61,977 bases of DNA from Allopusillimonas ginsengisoli. Its GTDB lineage: Bacteria; Pseudomonadota; Gammaproteobacteria; Burkholderiales; Burkholderiaceae_B. The DNA is taken from NCBI GenBank assembly GCA_005239165.1, contig RAPG01000018.1:1-61977 (forward strand), read 5' to 3'. Position numbers and translations under genes: made by a program. This document shows, piece after piece, positions 43,296-51,796 of this stretch. Below the pieces are notes generated by a model. That model ran no database searches and had not been told where the DNA came from. It saw only the letters and a list, made by a program, of their open reading frames with translations. Each line of letters opens with the position of its first letter. Positions within the stretch are counted from its first letter, which is position 1.

Positions 43296-44471
43296 TTAGA
43301 TCAACCTTTTAGCGACTTCTTCCAGCATCACTTCTGTGGCTCCGCCGCCAATAGACTGTACGCGTGCGTCACGCGACATGCGTTCTACGGCGGTCTCACG
43401 TATAAAGCCCGAGCCGCCATGGAACTGCACGCAGTCGTACATGACTTCGTTGACCAGCTCGCCGCAAAGGGCTTTGATCATAGAGACTTCTTTGGTCAGG
43501 ATTTGCCCTTGGGTGTCGCGCCAAGCCGTGTTGTAGATCAGTTGACGGGCTGCTTCCACTTTGGTGGCCAGCATGGCTAAACGCTGACGTATAGCTTGTT
43601 TGTCCCATAACGTGGCGCCAAAGGCTTTGCGCTGGCTGACCCAGTCCAGGGTCAACTCTATGGCTTTACTGGCTTCACCCATGGCTTGCGCGCCCAGCAC
43701 GATGCGTTCATTTTGTAGGTTTTTCACCAGGGAAAAGAAACCCTTGTTTTCTATGCCCAATAAGTTTTCGACAGGGATGCGGCAATCTTGAAACGATAGT
43801 TCTGCGGTATCGGAAGACAACCAGCCATGCTTTTTCAGCGGTTTGGCAACCGAGAATCCGGGGGTGTCTTTTTCGACGATAAACATGGAAATGTCGTGAT
43901 GGCCGCGTCCCGATGTGCCGGTTTTGGCTGCAACAAAATACACGTCCCCGTAGATACCGTTGGTGATGTAAGTTTTAGCGCCGTTCAGCACATAGAAGTC
44001 GCCGTCGCGACGTGCCGTGGTACGCATAGATGCTAGGTCAGAGCCCGCATCGGGCTCTGTCATGGCAACTGCGGCAATTTTTTTACCCGCAATAATATCT
44101 GGCATGTGACGCTGTAGTTGCTTGGGGGTACCGGCGTGATGCAAATGTGGCGATGCCATATCGGTGTGTACCAAGACAGTAATGGCAAATCCCCCAAACG
44201 TTGATCGGCCTAACTCCTCTGCCAGTATCACGGTCGCCAGTGTATCCAGCTCACTGCCGCCGTATTCCCCGTCATAACGGATACCCAATAAGCCTAGGCT
44301 GCCCATTTCCTCCAGAACGGCGCGAGGCACAAAGCCGTCTTCTTCCCATTGGTCGGCATAGGGCGTTACCTGCTCTTCTATAAAGCGACGTATGGTGCTG
44401 CGCATCATTTCGTGGTCGCTGGTGAAGTAAGGGGTCGTGCTGGTATTGATTTCTGAGCCTTGCTGTGTCAT
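43296..44471 (-). CDS. Acyl-CoA dehydrogenase, isovaleryl-CoA-dehydrogenase-like catalytic layout
   Basis: 391 residues. FAD and substrate motifs: VAMTEPDAGSDLASMRT, YVLNGAKTYITNG, QRKAFGATLWDKQ, FHGGSGFIRE, and C-terminal QSIGGGATEVMLEEVAKRL. The usual MCAD catalytic Glu position is Gly here (IGGGATEV), while a Glu sits in the helix segment KNLQNERIVLGAQAMG, the place of the catalytic Glu in isovaleryl-CoA dehydrogenase (DLERLVLAGG). This supports a branched short-chain acyl-CoA as substrate. First gene of the minus-strand trio. Confidence 0.92.
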   Translation of the reverse strand: MTQQGSEINTSTTPYFTSDHEMMRSTIRRFIEEQVTPYADQWEEDGFVPRAVLEEMGSLGLLGIRYDGEYGGSELDTLATVILAEELGRSTFGGFAITVLVHTDMASPHLHHAGTPKQLQRHMPDIIAGKKIAAVAMTEPDAGSDLASMRTTARRDGDFYVLNGAKTYITNGIYGDVYFVAAKTGTSGRGHHDISMFIVEKDTPGFSVAKPLKKHGWLSSDTAELSFQDCRIPVENLLGIENKGFFSLVKNLQNERIVLGAQAMGEASKAIELTLDWVSQRKAFGATLWDKQAIRQRLAMLATKVEAARQLIYNTAWRDTQGQILTKEVSMIKALCGELVNEVMYDCVQFHGGSGFIRETAVERMSRDARVQSIGGGATEVMLEEVAKRLI

Positions 44472-44490
44472 CTCGCTTCCTTAATTTTTA

Positions 44491-44519
44491 TTGACTACCT
44501 AACAAACGTTAGTTATTAT
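44491..44519 (+). promoter_or_regulatory. Sigma70-type promoter with palindromic operator in the spacer
   Basis: TTGACT (44491-44496), 17-base spacer, TATTAT (44514-44519), reading toward the CoA-ligase/Liv operon. CTAACAAACGTTAG (44499-44512), with CTAAC/GTTAG arms, fills the spacer. That is an ideal repressor position and resembles TetR acyl-CoA regulator sites. It also lies just upstream of the divergent dehydrogenase gene, so both operons could be controlled from it. Confidence 0.6.
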
Positions 44520-44646
44520 TATAGAAAGCTTGTACGGAGACTGCAAGCACTTACTTTTCGGCTCGCTTCAGGGCCCAAGAGAAGTAAGGAGCAACTGAAA
44601 ATGGTTGCCAGGCATCAGTATTAATAACGATAGGTGCGCAAATCGG

Positions 44647-46605
44647 ATGAACGAAGTAATACAAAAATTGGATAACCGTGTTTTTCCTGAACTGCTGCTG
44701 ATGCATGGAGAAGTGCGTCCTGATAAGCCGGCTTATCGGGAAAAGGAATTTGGGATATGGCAGACATGGACCTGGTCCCAGGTGGTGGAAGAAGTAGAGG
44801 CCATGGCTTGCGGCTTGGCGGCGCTGGGTTTTCGTCGCGGCATGAGCCTGGGCATTATTGGGGATAACCGGCCGCGCTTGTATTGGGCCATGATGGCAGC
44901 TCAAAGCCTAGGTGGTATTCCAATACCTATGTATCAAGAGGCACCTGCTGTAGATATGGCGTACGTGCTGGAAAATGCCGAAATAGATTTCGTGGTTGTT
45001 GAAGACCAGGAGCAGGTCGACAAATTACTCGAGGTCAAGCAGACCTTGTCAGGCATTTCCGTCATTGTCTACGAAGACGAGCGCGGCATGCGGCATTATG
45101 ACCAGCCCGAACTATCGTCTTATGCCAAGGTGCAGGCACTGGGGCGCGCATTCAGGGACCAGCACCCGAATTACTTCCGCGACGAAATCAAGGCATGTCG
45201 CCCTGATGATGTCTGCATCATGCTGTACACGTCTGGAACCACGGGCAAACCTAAAGGTGTGTGTCTAACGCATAGGGCAGTAATTGCGTCAGGTGTGGGT
45301 GGTGTTGATTTCGACCAGCTGACAGATAAGGAAAATGTCCTGTCTTATCTGCCTATGGCATGGGGTGGGGATCATTTGTTCTCGTATGCGCAATCTCTGG
45401 TGGCCGGGTTCGCCGTGAATTGCCCCGAGTCCAGCGAAACCGTCATGTTGGACTTGCGTGAAATTGGGCCCACTTTCTACTTCGCGCCGCCCAGTATTTT
45501 TGAAAATATGCTGACCATGGTCATGATACGCATGGAAGATGCCAGCGTTATCAAACGCACCATGTTTCATTACTTTATGAAAGTGGCGCGCAATGTCGGG
45601 GCCGATGTTCTTGACGGCAAACCGGTAGCGCCGTTACAGCGCATGCTTTATGCATTAGGTCAGGTAATGGTTTATGGGCCATTGAAAAATGTGCTGGGTT
45701 TAAGGCGTATACGTGTGGCCTACACCGCTGGCGCGGCTATTGGCCCTGATTTATTCCGGTTTTATCGGTCTATTGGGATAAATCTGAAGCAGCTCTATGG
45801 TTCGACAGAAACCTGTGCTTATGTGTGCTTGCAGCCTGATGGTGATGTCCAGTTGGATAGCGTGGGTATTGCTGCGCCTGGCGTCAAAGTGAAAATTTCC
45901 GATGATGGCGAAGTGCTGGTCAAGTCCATAGCCATGCTCAAGGAGTATTACAAGAATCCCGAGGCAACCGTGGAGGCAGTCGATGCGCAAGGGTATTTTC
46001 GTACCGGTGACGCCGGCATTTTGGGGGCGGATGGCCACTTGAGGATTATTGATAGGGCTGCCGATGTGGGTCGTCTGGTGGGCGGTGGCTTGTTCGCTCC
46101 AAACTATATAGAAAATAAGCTGAAGTTCTTCCCTTTCATTAAAGAGGCCGTGGCGTTTGGCAAGGGGCTCGAGTACGTGAATGTCTTTATCAATATAGAT
46201 ATCGAGGCTTTGGGTAATTGGGCCGAGCGTCGAGGCTTGGCCTACGCGGGCTACACCGATTTGGCAAGCAAGCCAGAGTCCTACCTTGTCATTGCCGAGA
46301 ACATCGAACAGGTGAATGCTGATTTGGCGAAAGAGGCGGCCATGGCGGGTGTGCAAATCCAGCGTTTCCTGATCTTGCATAAAGAACTGGATGCGGATGA
46401 TGGAGAACTGACCCGTACACGTAAGGTCAGGCGTCGCATTATCGAGGATAGATACAAAGTGCTTATCGACGCGATGACGGCTGGGAAGGCCAACCAATAC
46501 ATTGAAACACAAGTGATGTTTGAGGATGGTCGGCTAGGTATGGTGGCTGCCGATCTACAGATTGCCGATGTGAAGGTTTTCGCATCATCGACCAAGGAGG
46601 CATAA
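44647..46605 (+). CDS. Long-chain AMP-forming acyl-CoA synthetase
   Basis: 652 residues from ATG 44647; a TTG further upstream (44605) is unlikely. Adenylation motifs: IMLYTSGTTGKPKGVCLTHRA (P-loop, about 190-210), LYGSTETCAYVCLQPDG, YFRTGDAGILGADGHLRIIDR, and ELTRTRKVRRRII near the C-terminus. The long form with insert is typical of the ligase group found beside Liv-type ABC importers. It activates the imported acid with ATP and CoA. First gene of the large plus-strand operon, two bases before livG. Confidence 0.92.
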   Translation: MNEVIQKLDNRVFPELLLMHGEVRPDKPAYREKEFGIWQTWTWSQVVEEVEAMACGLAALGFRRGMSLGIIGDNRPRLYWAMMAAQSLGGIPIPMYQEAPAVDMAYVLENAEIDFVVVEDQEQVDKLLEVKQTLSGISVIVYEDERGMRHYDQPELSSYAKVQALGRAFRDQHPNYFRDEIKACRPDDVCIMLYTSGTTGKPKGVCLTHRAVIASGVGGVDFDQLTDKENVLSYLPMAWGGDHLFSYAQSLVAGFAVNCPESSETVMLDLREIGPTFYFAPPSIFENMLTMVMIRMEDASVIKRTMFHYFMKVARNVGADVLDGKPVAPLQRMLYALGQVMVYGPLKNVLGLRRIRVAYTAGAAIGPDLFRFYRSIGINLKQLYGSTETCAYVCLQPDGDVQLDSVGIAAPGVKVKISDDGEVLVKSIAMLKEYYKNPEATVEAVDAQGYFRTGDAGILGADGHLRIIDRAADVGRLVGGGLFAPNYIENKLKFFPFIKEAVAFGKGLEYVNVFINIDIEALGNWAERRGLAYAGYTDLASKPESYLVIAENIEQVNADLAKEAAMAGVQIQRFLILHKELDADDGELTRTRKVRRRIIEDRYKVLIDAMTAGKANQYIETQVMFEDGRLGMVAADLQIADVKVFASSTKEA

Positions 46606-46607
46606 CG

Positions 46608-47396
46608 ATGTCCCGAGAACGTGTATTTGGTGACGTGATCCTTGATCTGCGCAATGTGTCGTTGTCGTTTGGTGGCGTGAAGTCATTGACGGATATTTCA
46701 TTTGACCTGCGAGAGCACGAAATTCGCGCCATTATCGGTCCGAATGGCGCTGGAAAAAGCTCGATGTTGAATGTGATCAATGGTGTTTACCGGCCCCAAC
46801 AGGGCGATATCATTTATCGCGGCAAGCGCCGTAAATCGATGAATACCTATGCGGCGGCGAAAAGCGGCATTGCGCGCACGTTTCAGAACATTGCTTTGTT
46901 TCGTGGCATGTCTGTGCTTGAAAACATCATGACGGGTAGAAACCTGAAAATGAAGTCGAATTTCCTACAGCAAGCCATTTACTGGGGAAGCGCCCAAAAA
47001 GAGGAGATTGCTCACCGCCGCAAGGTTGAAGAGGTGATTGATTTTCTTGAAATTCAACACATACGCAAGACCCCGGTAAGTCGCTTGCCTTATGGCTTGC
47101 AAAAACGGGTTGAGCTGGGCCGAGCCCTAGCGGCCGAGCCCGAGATACTGTTGCTGGATGAACCCATGGCAGGAATGAACGTGGAAGAAAAGCAGGACAT
47201 GTGTCGTTTTATTTTAGACGTCAATGATCAGTTTGGCACCACGATGGTATTGATTGAGCACGATATGGGGGTGGTCATGGATATCTGTGACCGGGTTGTT
47301 GTTCTGGATTATGGCCGAAAAATTGGCGATGGCACACCGCTGGAAGTACGCAGTAATCCAGACGTCATTAGTGCTTATCTGGGCGGCTCGCACTAA
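46608..47396 (+). CDS. livG: Branched-chain amino acid-type ABC transporter ATPase LivG
   Basis: 262 residues. Walker A IGPNGAGKSS (about 43-52), Q-loop GIARTFQNIALF, signature variant VSRLPYGLQKRVELGRAL, Walker B ILLLDEPMAGMN, switch LIEHDM. The BCA_ABC_TP C-terminal extension is present. Energises uptake with LivF. The neighbouring ligase and CoA-ester enzymes suggest that a carboxylic acid rather than an amino acid is carried. GGAGGCATAACG gives a strong ribosome site. Confidence 0.93.
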   Translation: MSRERVFGDVILDLRNVSLSFGGVKSLTDISFDLREHEIRAIIGPNGAGKSSMLNVINGVYRPQQGDIIYRGKRRKSMNTYAAAKSGIARTFQNIALFRGMSVLENIMTGRNLKMKSNFLQQAIYWGSAQKEEIAHRRKVEEVIDFLEIQHIRKTPVSRLPYGLQKRVELGRALAAEPEILLLDEPMAGMNVEEKQDMCRFILDVNDQFGTTMVLIEHDMGVVMDICDRVVVLDYGRKIGDGTPLEVRSNPDVISAYLGGSH

Positions 47397-47446
47397 CCGC
47401 GGCATCGGGCTGCTCAATGTTGTGATGACGAATACAAAGGGATGCT

Positions 47447-48349
47447 ATGGATATCAGTTTCTTTCTTGAAGTGTTAATTGGCGGTCTCCTGGCCGGGATT
47501 ATGTACGCCATGGTGGCCCTGGGCTTTGTACTGATTTACAAAGCTTCGGGTGTCTTTAATTTTGCCCAGGGCGCCATGGTGTTTTTTGCGGCGATTACCT
47601 GTGTCGGTATATCGGATAAGTTTGGCCTGTCCTTATGGTTTGCCGTTCCGCTGACCATGGGCGTTATGGTCGTGCTGGCCATAGGAACCGAAAAGCTGGT
47701 TCTGCGCCCCTTGGTCAACCAAAGCGAAATCACCTTGTTCATGGCCACCATAGGTTTGGCATTTTTCCTTGAGGGCTTGGCGCAAATGATTTGGGGCCCC
47801 CGCGCCCGTCACTTGGATCTGGGCATTGAGGATGTACCCATTGCCTATCTGATGGACAGCTTCAATATCATGGTTTCGCAATTTGACGTGATCGCGGCTG
47901 GGATTTGCGGTGTGTTGGTGGTGGTGCTGGCCTTGGTTTTTTCCAAAACCAAGGTAGGACGTGCGCTACGGGCTGTGGCCGATGACCACCAGGCCGCGTT
48001 GGCGGTAGGCATACCACTACAGAAAATATGGGTAATTGTGTGGACAGTGGCCGGGTTTTTAGCCTTGGTGGCGGGGCTGCTGTGGGGCGCTAGGAATGGG
48101 GTGCAGTTTGCCTTGACCTTTGTTGCACTAAAGGCCTTGCCCGTATTGATACTTGGCGGTTTTACATCAGTTCCCGGCGCGATAGTCGGTGGATTGATTA
48201 TCGGAGCGTCCGAAAAATTAGCAGAAGTCTATGTGGGCCCCTTGGTCGGCGGAGGCATAGAAAGCTGGTTCCCGTATGTATTGGCGATGCTGTTTTTGCT
48301 GGCACGGCCCGAGGGCTTGTTCGGTGAAAAAATCATTCGACGAGTTTAA
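47447..48349 (+). CDS. livH: ABC transporter permease LivH
   Basis: 300 residues with about eight membrane spans. Family segments: GLLAGIMYAMVALGFVLIYKASGVFNFAQGAMV (N-terminal), GRALRAVADDHQAALAVGI (coupling helix), and ALKALPVLILGGFTSVPGAIVGGLIIG. Forms the channel with LivM. It starts 50 bases after livG, preceded by AAGGGATGCT. Confidence 0.93.
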   Translation: MDISFFLEVLIGGLLAGIMYAMVALGFVLIYKASGVFNFAQGAMVFFAAITCVGISDKFGLSLWFAVPLTMGVMVVLAIGTEKLVLRPLVNQSEITLFMATIGLAFFLEGLAQMIWGPRARHLDLGIEDVPIAYLMDSFNIMVSQFDVIAAGICGVLVVVLALVFSKTKVGRALRAVADDHQAALAVGIPLQKIWVIVWTVAGFLALVAGLLWGARNGVQFALTFVALKALPVLILGGFTSVPGAIVGGLIIGASEKLAEVYVGPLVGGGIESWFPYVLAMLFLLARPEGLFGEKIIRRV

Positions 48350-48370
48350 TCATTACGTCTAGGACAAATT

Positions 48371-49429
48371 ATGTTTTACCGTGAAGCAGGCCAATTTAAA
48401 ACGACATACCATGCTGATAGTCAGATTTTTTCGATTTATCAAGACCGTGTCGTCATGGGCGTCTTGTTGTTGGTGGCATTTGTCGTCATACCTTTGGTTG
48501 TGTCGCCATACTTCTTTTCCGCCATCCTTACGCCATTTTTGATTTTTTCACTGGCGGCAATCGGTCTGAATATTCTGACTGGTTATGCGGGCCAGTTATC
48601 GCTAGGTACTGCAGCCTTTATGGCGGTGGGCGCTTTTTCCGCCTATAACTTTATGTTGCGTGTCCCTGGCATGCCAATATTGGTCGCTTTTATTTTGGGT
48701 GGCTTGTGCGCGGCGTTGATAGGCATAGTATTTGGCCTGCCATCATTGCGGATACGTGGGTTTTACCTGGCCGTTACCACCTTGGCCATGCAGTTTTTTG
48801 TGTTGTGGGCGCTGATCAAAGTAGGCTGGTTCACCAACTATAGTTCTTCGGGTGTCATTACTGCACAGAAAGTGGTGATCCTGGGCTACACCTTTGACAC
48901 CCCAGGCAGCCGCTATCTATTGACATTGGCAGTCGTCAGCGTAATGGCCTTGCTGGCAAAAAACATGGTCAGAACTAATCTGGGTCGTTCCTGGGTGGCC
49001 ATACGGGATATGGATATTGCCGCCGAAGTCATAGGCTTTCGACCCTTGCAAACCAAGTTGATGGCGTTTGCGGTCAGCTCGTTTTACTGCGGCGTGGCGG
49101 GTGCTTTATTTGCCTTTACGTATTTAGGCACCGTAGAGCCCGAGGCTTACAGCCTGGAGCTGTCATTCCGAATTCTATTCATGATCATCATTGGCGGCGT
49201 CGGATCCATCCTGGGTTCTTTCCTGGGTGCGGCCTTTATTGTTCTGCTACCCATAGTGCTGAATATGCTGGCCAGTTATCTATCGCTGCCCATGGCGATG
49301 GCATCCAGCCTGGAATTGATGGCCTTCGGCGCCTTAATTATCTTTTTCTTGATTGTTGAGCCACACGGCCTTGCGCGGCTGTGGCAGATAGCGAAGGAAA
49401 AACTTCGGTTATGGCCATTTCCTTATTAG
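48371..49429 (+). CDS. livM: ABC transporter permease LivM
   Basis: 352 residues, with an N-terminal cytoplasmic stretch of about 30 residues and then about eight to nine spans. Segments: IFSLAAIGLNILTGYAGQLSLGTAAFMAVGAF, LRIRGFYLAVTTLAMQF, GRSWVAIRDMDIAAEVIG (coupling helix), and LSFRILFMIIIGGVGSILGSFLGAAF. Partner of LivH. A 79-base gap separates it from the receptor gene. Confidence 0.93.
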   Translation: MFYREAGQFKTTYHADSQIFSIYQDRVVMGVLLLVAFVVIPLVVSPYFFSAILTPFLIFSLAAIGLNILTGYAGQLSLGTAAFMAVGAFSAYNFMLRVPGMPILVAFILGGLCAALIGIVFGLPSLRIRGFYLAVTTLAMQFFVLWALIKVGWFTNYSSSGVITAQKVVILGYTFDTPGSRYLLTLAVVSVMALLAKNMVRTNLGRSWVAIRDMDIAAEVIGFRPLQTKLMAFAVSSFYCGVAGALFAFTYLGTVEPEAYSLELSFRILFMIIIGGVGSILGSFLGAAFIVLLPIVLNMLASYLSLPMAMASSLELMAFGALIIFFLIVEPHGLARLWQIAKEKLRLWPFPY

Positions 49430-49508
49430 CACATCGCTAAAAATGAAGGCTATGTAGCACCTTGTTTATTGTGTAGCAAATAAGTACATCCACTAATAGG
49501 AGACAAGC

Positions 49509-50822
49509 ATGAAAATTATCAAATCAGCCCTGTTGGGCGTGGCATTGCTTAGCGCTGTGACGGTTACAACCGTTCAGGCACAAGCTAAGGAACAGTTCGT
49601 ACCTTTGTTGTCGTATCGGGTTGGGCCTTACGGCGCCGGCGGGGCCGGGTTTTTTGGCGGTGTAATTGATTACTTCAACTTGGTGAACGCCAAGGGCGGC
49701 CTTAATGGCGTCAAGTTAACCTGGGAAGAGTGTGAAACCGAGTACAACACATCGCGTGGTGTCGAGTGCTATGAAAGGCTGAAAAACAAGGATGGTGGCG
49801 CAGCACTGGTAGACCCTTTGTCAACAGGTATCGCCTACGGCATTCTGGATCGTATCGCGACCGACAAGATCGCCATGATCACCATGGGATACGGGCGCTC
49901 TGAGTCACGAAATGGCGAAGTGTTTCCGTGGGTTTTCCCATTGATCAGTAGCTATTGGGATCAGGCAGCGGGCATGGTGCAGTATTTAGGCACTAAGGCA
50001 GGTGGCCTGGACAAGCTTAAGGGCAAAAAAATTGTTTACTTGTACCACGAGTCTGCCTATGGGAAAGAGCCCTGGCCTGTGCTGGACGCGTCAGCTGAAC
50101 AGCTAGGTTTTGAGCTGATCAAGATTCCCGTGTCGCACCCCGGTAACGAGCAACAATCGCAATGGTTGCAGATTCGTCAGGCCAAACCGGATTACGTCAT
50201 TTTGTGGGGTTGGGGAGTGATGAATGCCGTTGCACTTAAAACAGCGCAACGCAATGGGTTTCCTCGCGAAAAGATGTTAGGTAGTTGGTGGGCTGGTTCT
50301 GAAGAGGACACGATTCCTGCTGGCGATGCTGCTAAAGGGTACACGTCCATGACGTTCAATACGCCAGGTAGCCACCCCGTACTTGAGGAAATTCGCAAGA
50401 CGGTTTACGGTGCAGGGAAAGGCAATTTGGACACTGCCGATCGTATCGGATCGGTGTATCACTTGCGCGGTGTAAGTGCTGGTATTTTGTGGACAGAAGC
50501 GTTCCTGAAGGCACAAGAGAAGTTCGGCAAAGGCGAGGTCATGAACGGCGAGCAGGTACGCTGGGCGCTGGAAAACATGGACATAAATACCGAGCGTCAA
50601 ATAGCCTTGGGTGCCAAAGACCTGTTTCCGCCGGTTAAAACCTCGTGTCAGAACCATGGTGGTTCGGGTGGCGTAAAGGTTCAGCAATGGGATGGCGACA
50701 AGTGGGTAGCGGTCACTCCCGATTGGATACATGGCGACGAGAAATTGCTCGATCAATTGATAGCGGATGCTTCCGCGCAATATGCTAAAGAGCATGGCAT
50801 TACGCCAGCGTGCATGAAATAA
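49509..50822 (+). CDS. Liv-type (LivJ-like) periplasmic substrate-binding protein
   Basis: 437 residues, longer than classical LivJ (about 370). Signal peptide KSALLGVALLSAVTVTTVQAQA. Type-1 periplasmic fold: YRVGPYGAGGAGFFGGVIDYFNLVNAKGGLNGVKL, WEECETEYNTSRGVECYERL, DYVILWGWGVMNAVALKTAQRNGF, GMP-like GSWWAGSEEDTIPAGDAAKGY. The group accompanies AMP-ligases in clusters for aromatic or branched acids. Preceded by TAGGAGACAAGC. Confidence 0.9.
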   Translation: MKIIKSALLGVALLSAVTVTTVQAQAKEQFVPLLSYRVGPYGAGGAGFFGGVIDYFNLVNAKGGLNGVKLTWEECETEYNTSRGVECYERLKNKDGGAALVDPLSTGIAYGILDRIATDKIAMITMGYGRSESRNGEVFPWVFPLISSYWDQAAGMVQYLGTKAGGLDKLKGKKIVYLYHESAYGKEPWPVLDASAEQLGFELIKIPVSHPGNEQQSQWLQIRQAKPDYVILWGWGVMNAVALKTAQRNGFPREKMLGSWWAGSEEDTIPAGDAAKGYTSMTFNTPGSHPVLEEIRKTVYGAGKGNLDTADRIGSVYHLRGVSAGILWTEAFLKAQEKFGKGEVMNGEQVRWALENMDINTERQIALGAKDLFPPVKTSCQNHGGSGGVKVQQWDGDKWVAVTPDWIHGDEKLLDQLIADASAQYAKEHGITPACMK

Positions 50823-50851
50823 CACGTATTTGAATCATTGCTGTATTTGTG

Positions 50852-50890
50852 CAGCCTCACGCCAGCGTTTATGGCAACTGCGTGAGGCTG
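50852..50890. repeat. 11-bp inverted repeat between receptor and livF genes
   Basis: CAGCCTCACGC (50852-50862) pairs exactly with GCGTGAGGCTG (50880-50890), 17 bases apart, starting 30 bases after the receptor stop. There is no T run, so it is more likely an mRNA-stabilising or attenuating stem that raises receptor mRNA over the downstream genes, as is common after periplasmic receptor genes. Confidence 0.6.
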
Positions 50891-50923
50891 GCGAAACCTT
50901 GTATTCCACAGGCCGGAAATATC

Positions 50924-51763
50924 ATGACGTTACCTAGTTCGACCGAAGCCGTCTTGGCGACTGAACCCTATCTTTTAGTGAACAACATCGAGGTCATTTA
51001 TGACCATGTGATTCTTGTGCTGAAAGGGGTGTCCTTGCAGGTCCCACGCGGCAAGATAGTGGCGCTATTGGGTGCCAACGGCGCAGGTAAGTCGACAACC
51101 TTGAAATCAATTTCTACCTTGCTTCGCGCCGAGCGTGGCGATGTGACCAAAGGCACCGTCGAGTTCAACAGCCAAAGGGTGGATCACCTTACTCCTAGCG
51201 ACTTGGTGCGTAGGGGGCTTTCCCAGGTAATGGAAGGCAGGCATTGTTTCGAGCATCTAACCATAGAAGAAAATCTGATGACAGGCGCATACACCCGCAA
51301 TATATCGCGTGCTGAATTAAACAACTCGCTGGATAAGGTCTACAGCTATTTTCCGCGCTTGAAGGTTCGTAGCCGCTCTTTGGCGGGTTACACCTCGGGG
51401 GGAGAACAGCAAATGTGCGCCATCGGTCGCTCGCTTATGGCTAACCCATCGATGATTTTGCTGGATGAACCCTCTATGGGGCTGGCGCCGCAGATAGTCG
51501 AAGAAATCTTTGAAATTGTGAAGGATTTGAATAGCAAAGAAAACGTTTCTTTTTTACTGGCCGAGCAGAACACTTCCGTGGCTTTGCGCTATGCGGATTT
51601 CGGCTACATCTTGGAAAACGGGCGGGTCGTTATGGAAGGCGAGGCACAAAGCCTGGCCTCTAATCAGGACGTGAAGGAGTTTTACTTAGGCATTTCTGAC
51701 GTCGGCAAGCAAAGCTTCCGCGATATTAAGTTCTATCGCCGCCGTAAACGCTGGCTGGCTTAA
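50924..51763 (+). CDS. livF: Branched-chain amino acid-type ABC transporter ATPase LivF
   Basis: 279 residues from ATG 50924; a GTG at 50849 would run through the hairpin. Walker A LLGANGAGKSTT, Q-loop GLSQVMEGRHCFEHLTIEENL, signature TSGGEQQMCAIGRSL, Walker B MILLDEPSMGLAP, LLAEQN switch. The C-terminal 25 residues (SDVGKQSFRDIKFYRRRKRW) form a basic extension beyond usual LivF, of unknown role. Confidence 0.92.
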   Translation: MTLPSSTEAVLATEPYLLVNNIEVIYDHVILVLKGVSLQVPRGKIVALLGANGAGKSTTLKSISTLLRAERGDVTKGTVEFNSQRVDHLTPSDLVRRGLSQVMEGRHCFEHLTIEENLMTGAYTRNISRAELNNSLDKVYSYFPRLKVRSRSLAGYTSGGEQQMCAIGRSLMANPSMILLDEPSMGLAPQIVEEIFEIVKDLNSKENVSFLLAEQNTSVALRYADFGYILENGRVVMEGEAQSLASNQDVKEFYLGISDVGKQSFRDIKFYRRRKRWLA

Positions 51764-51796
51764 GCAGATCACGTCAACTTTTAAAGTAACAGACCG

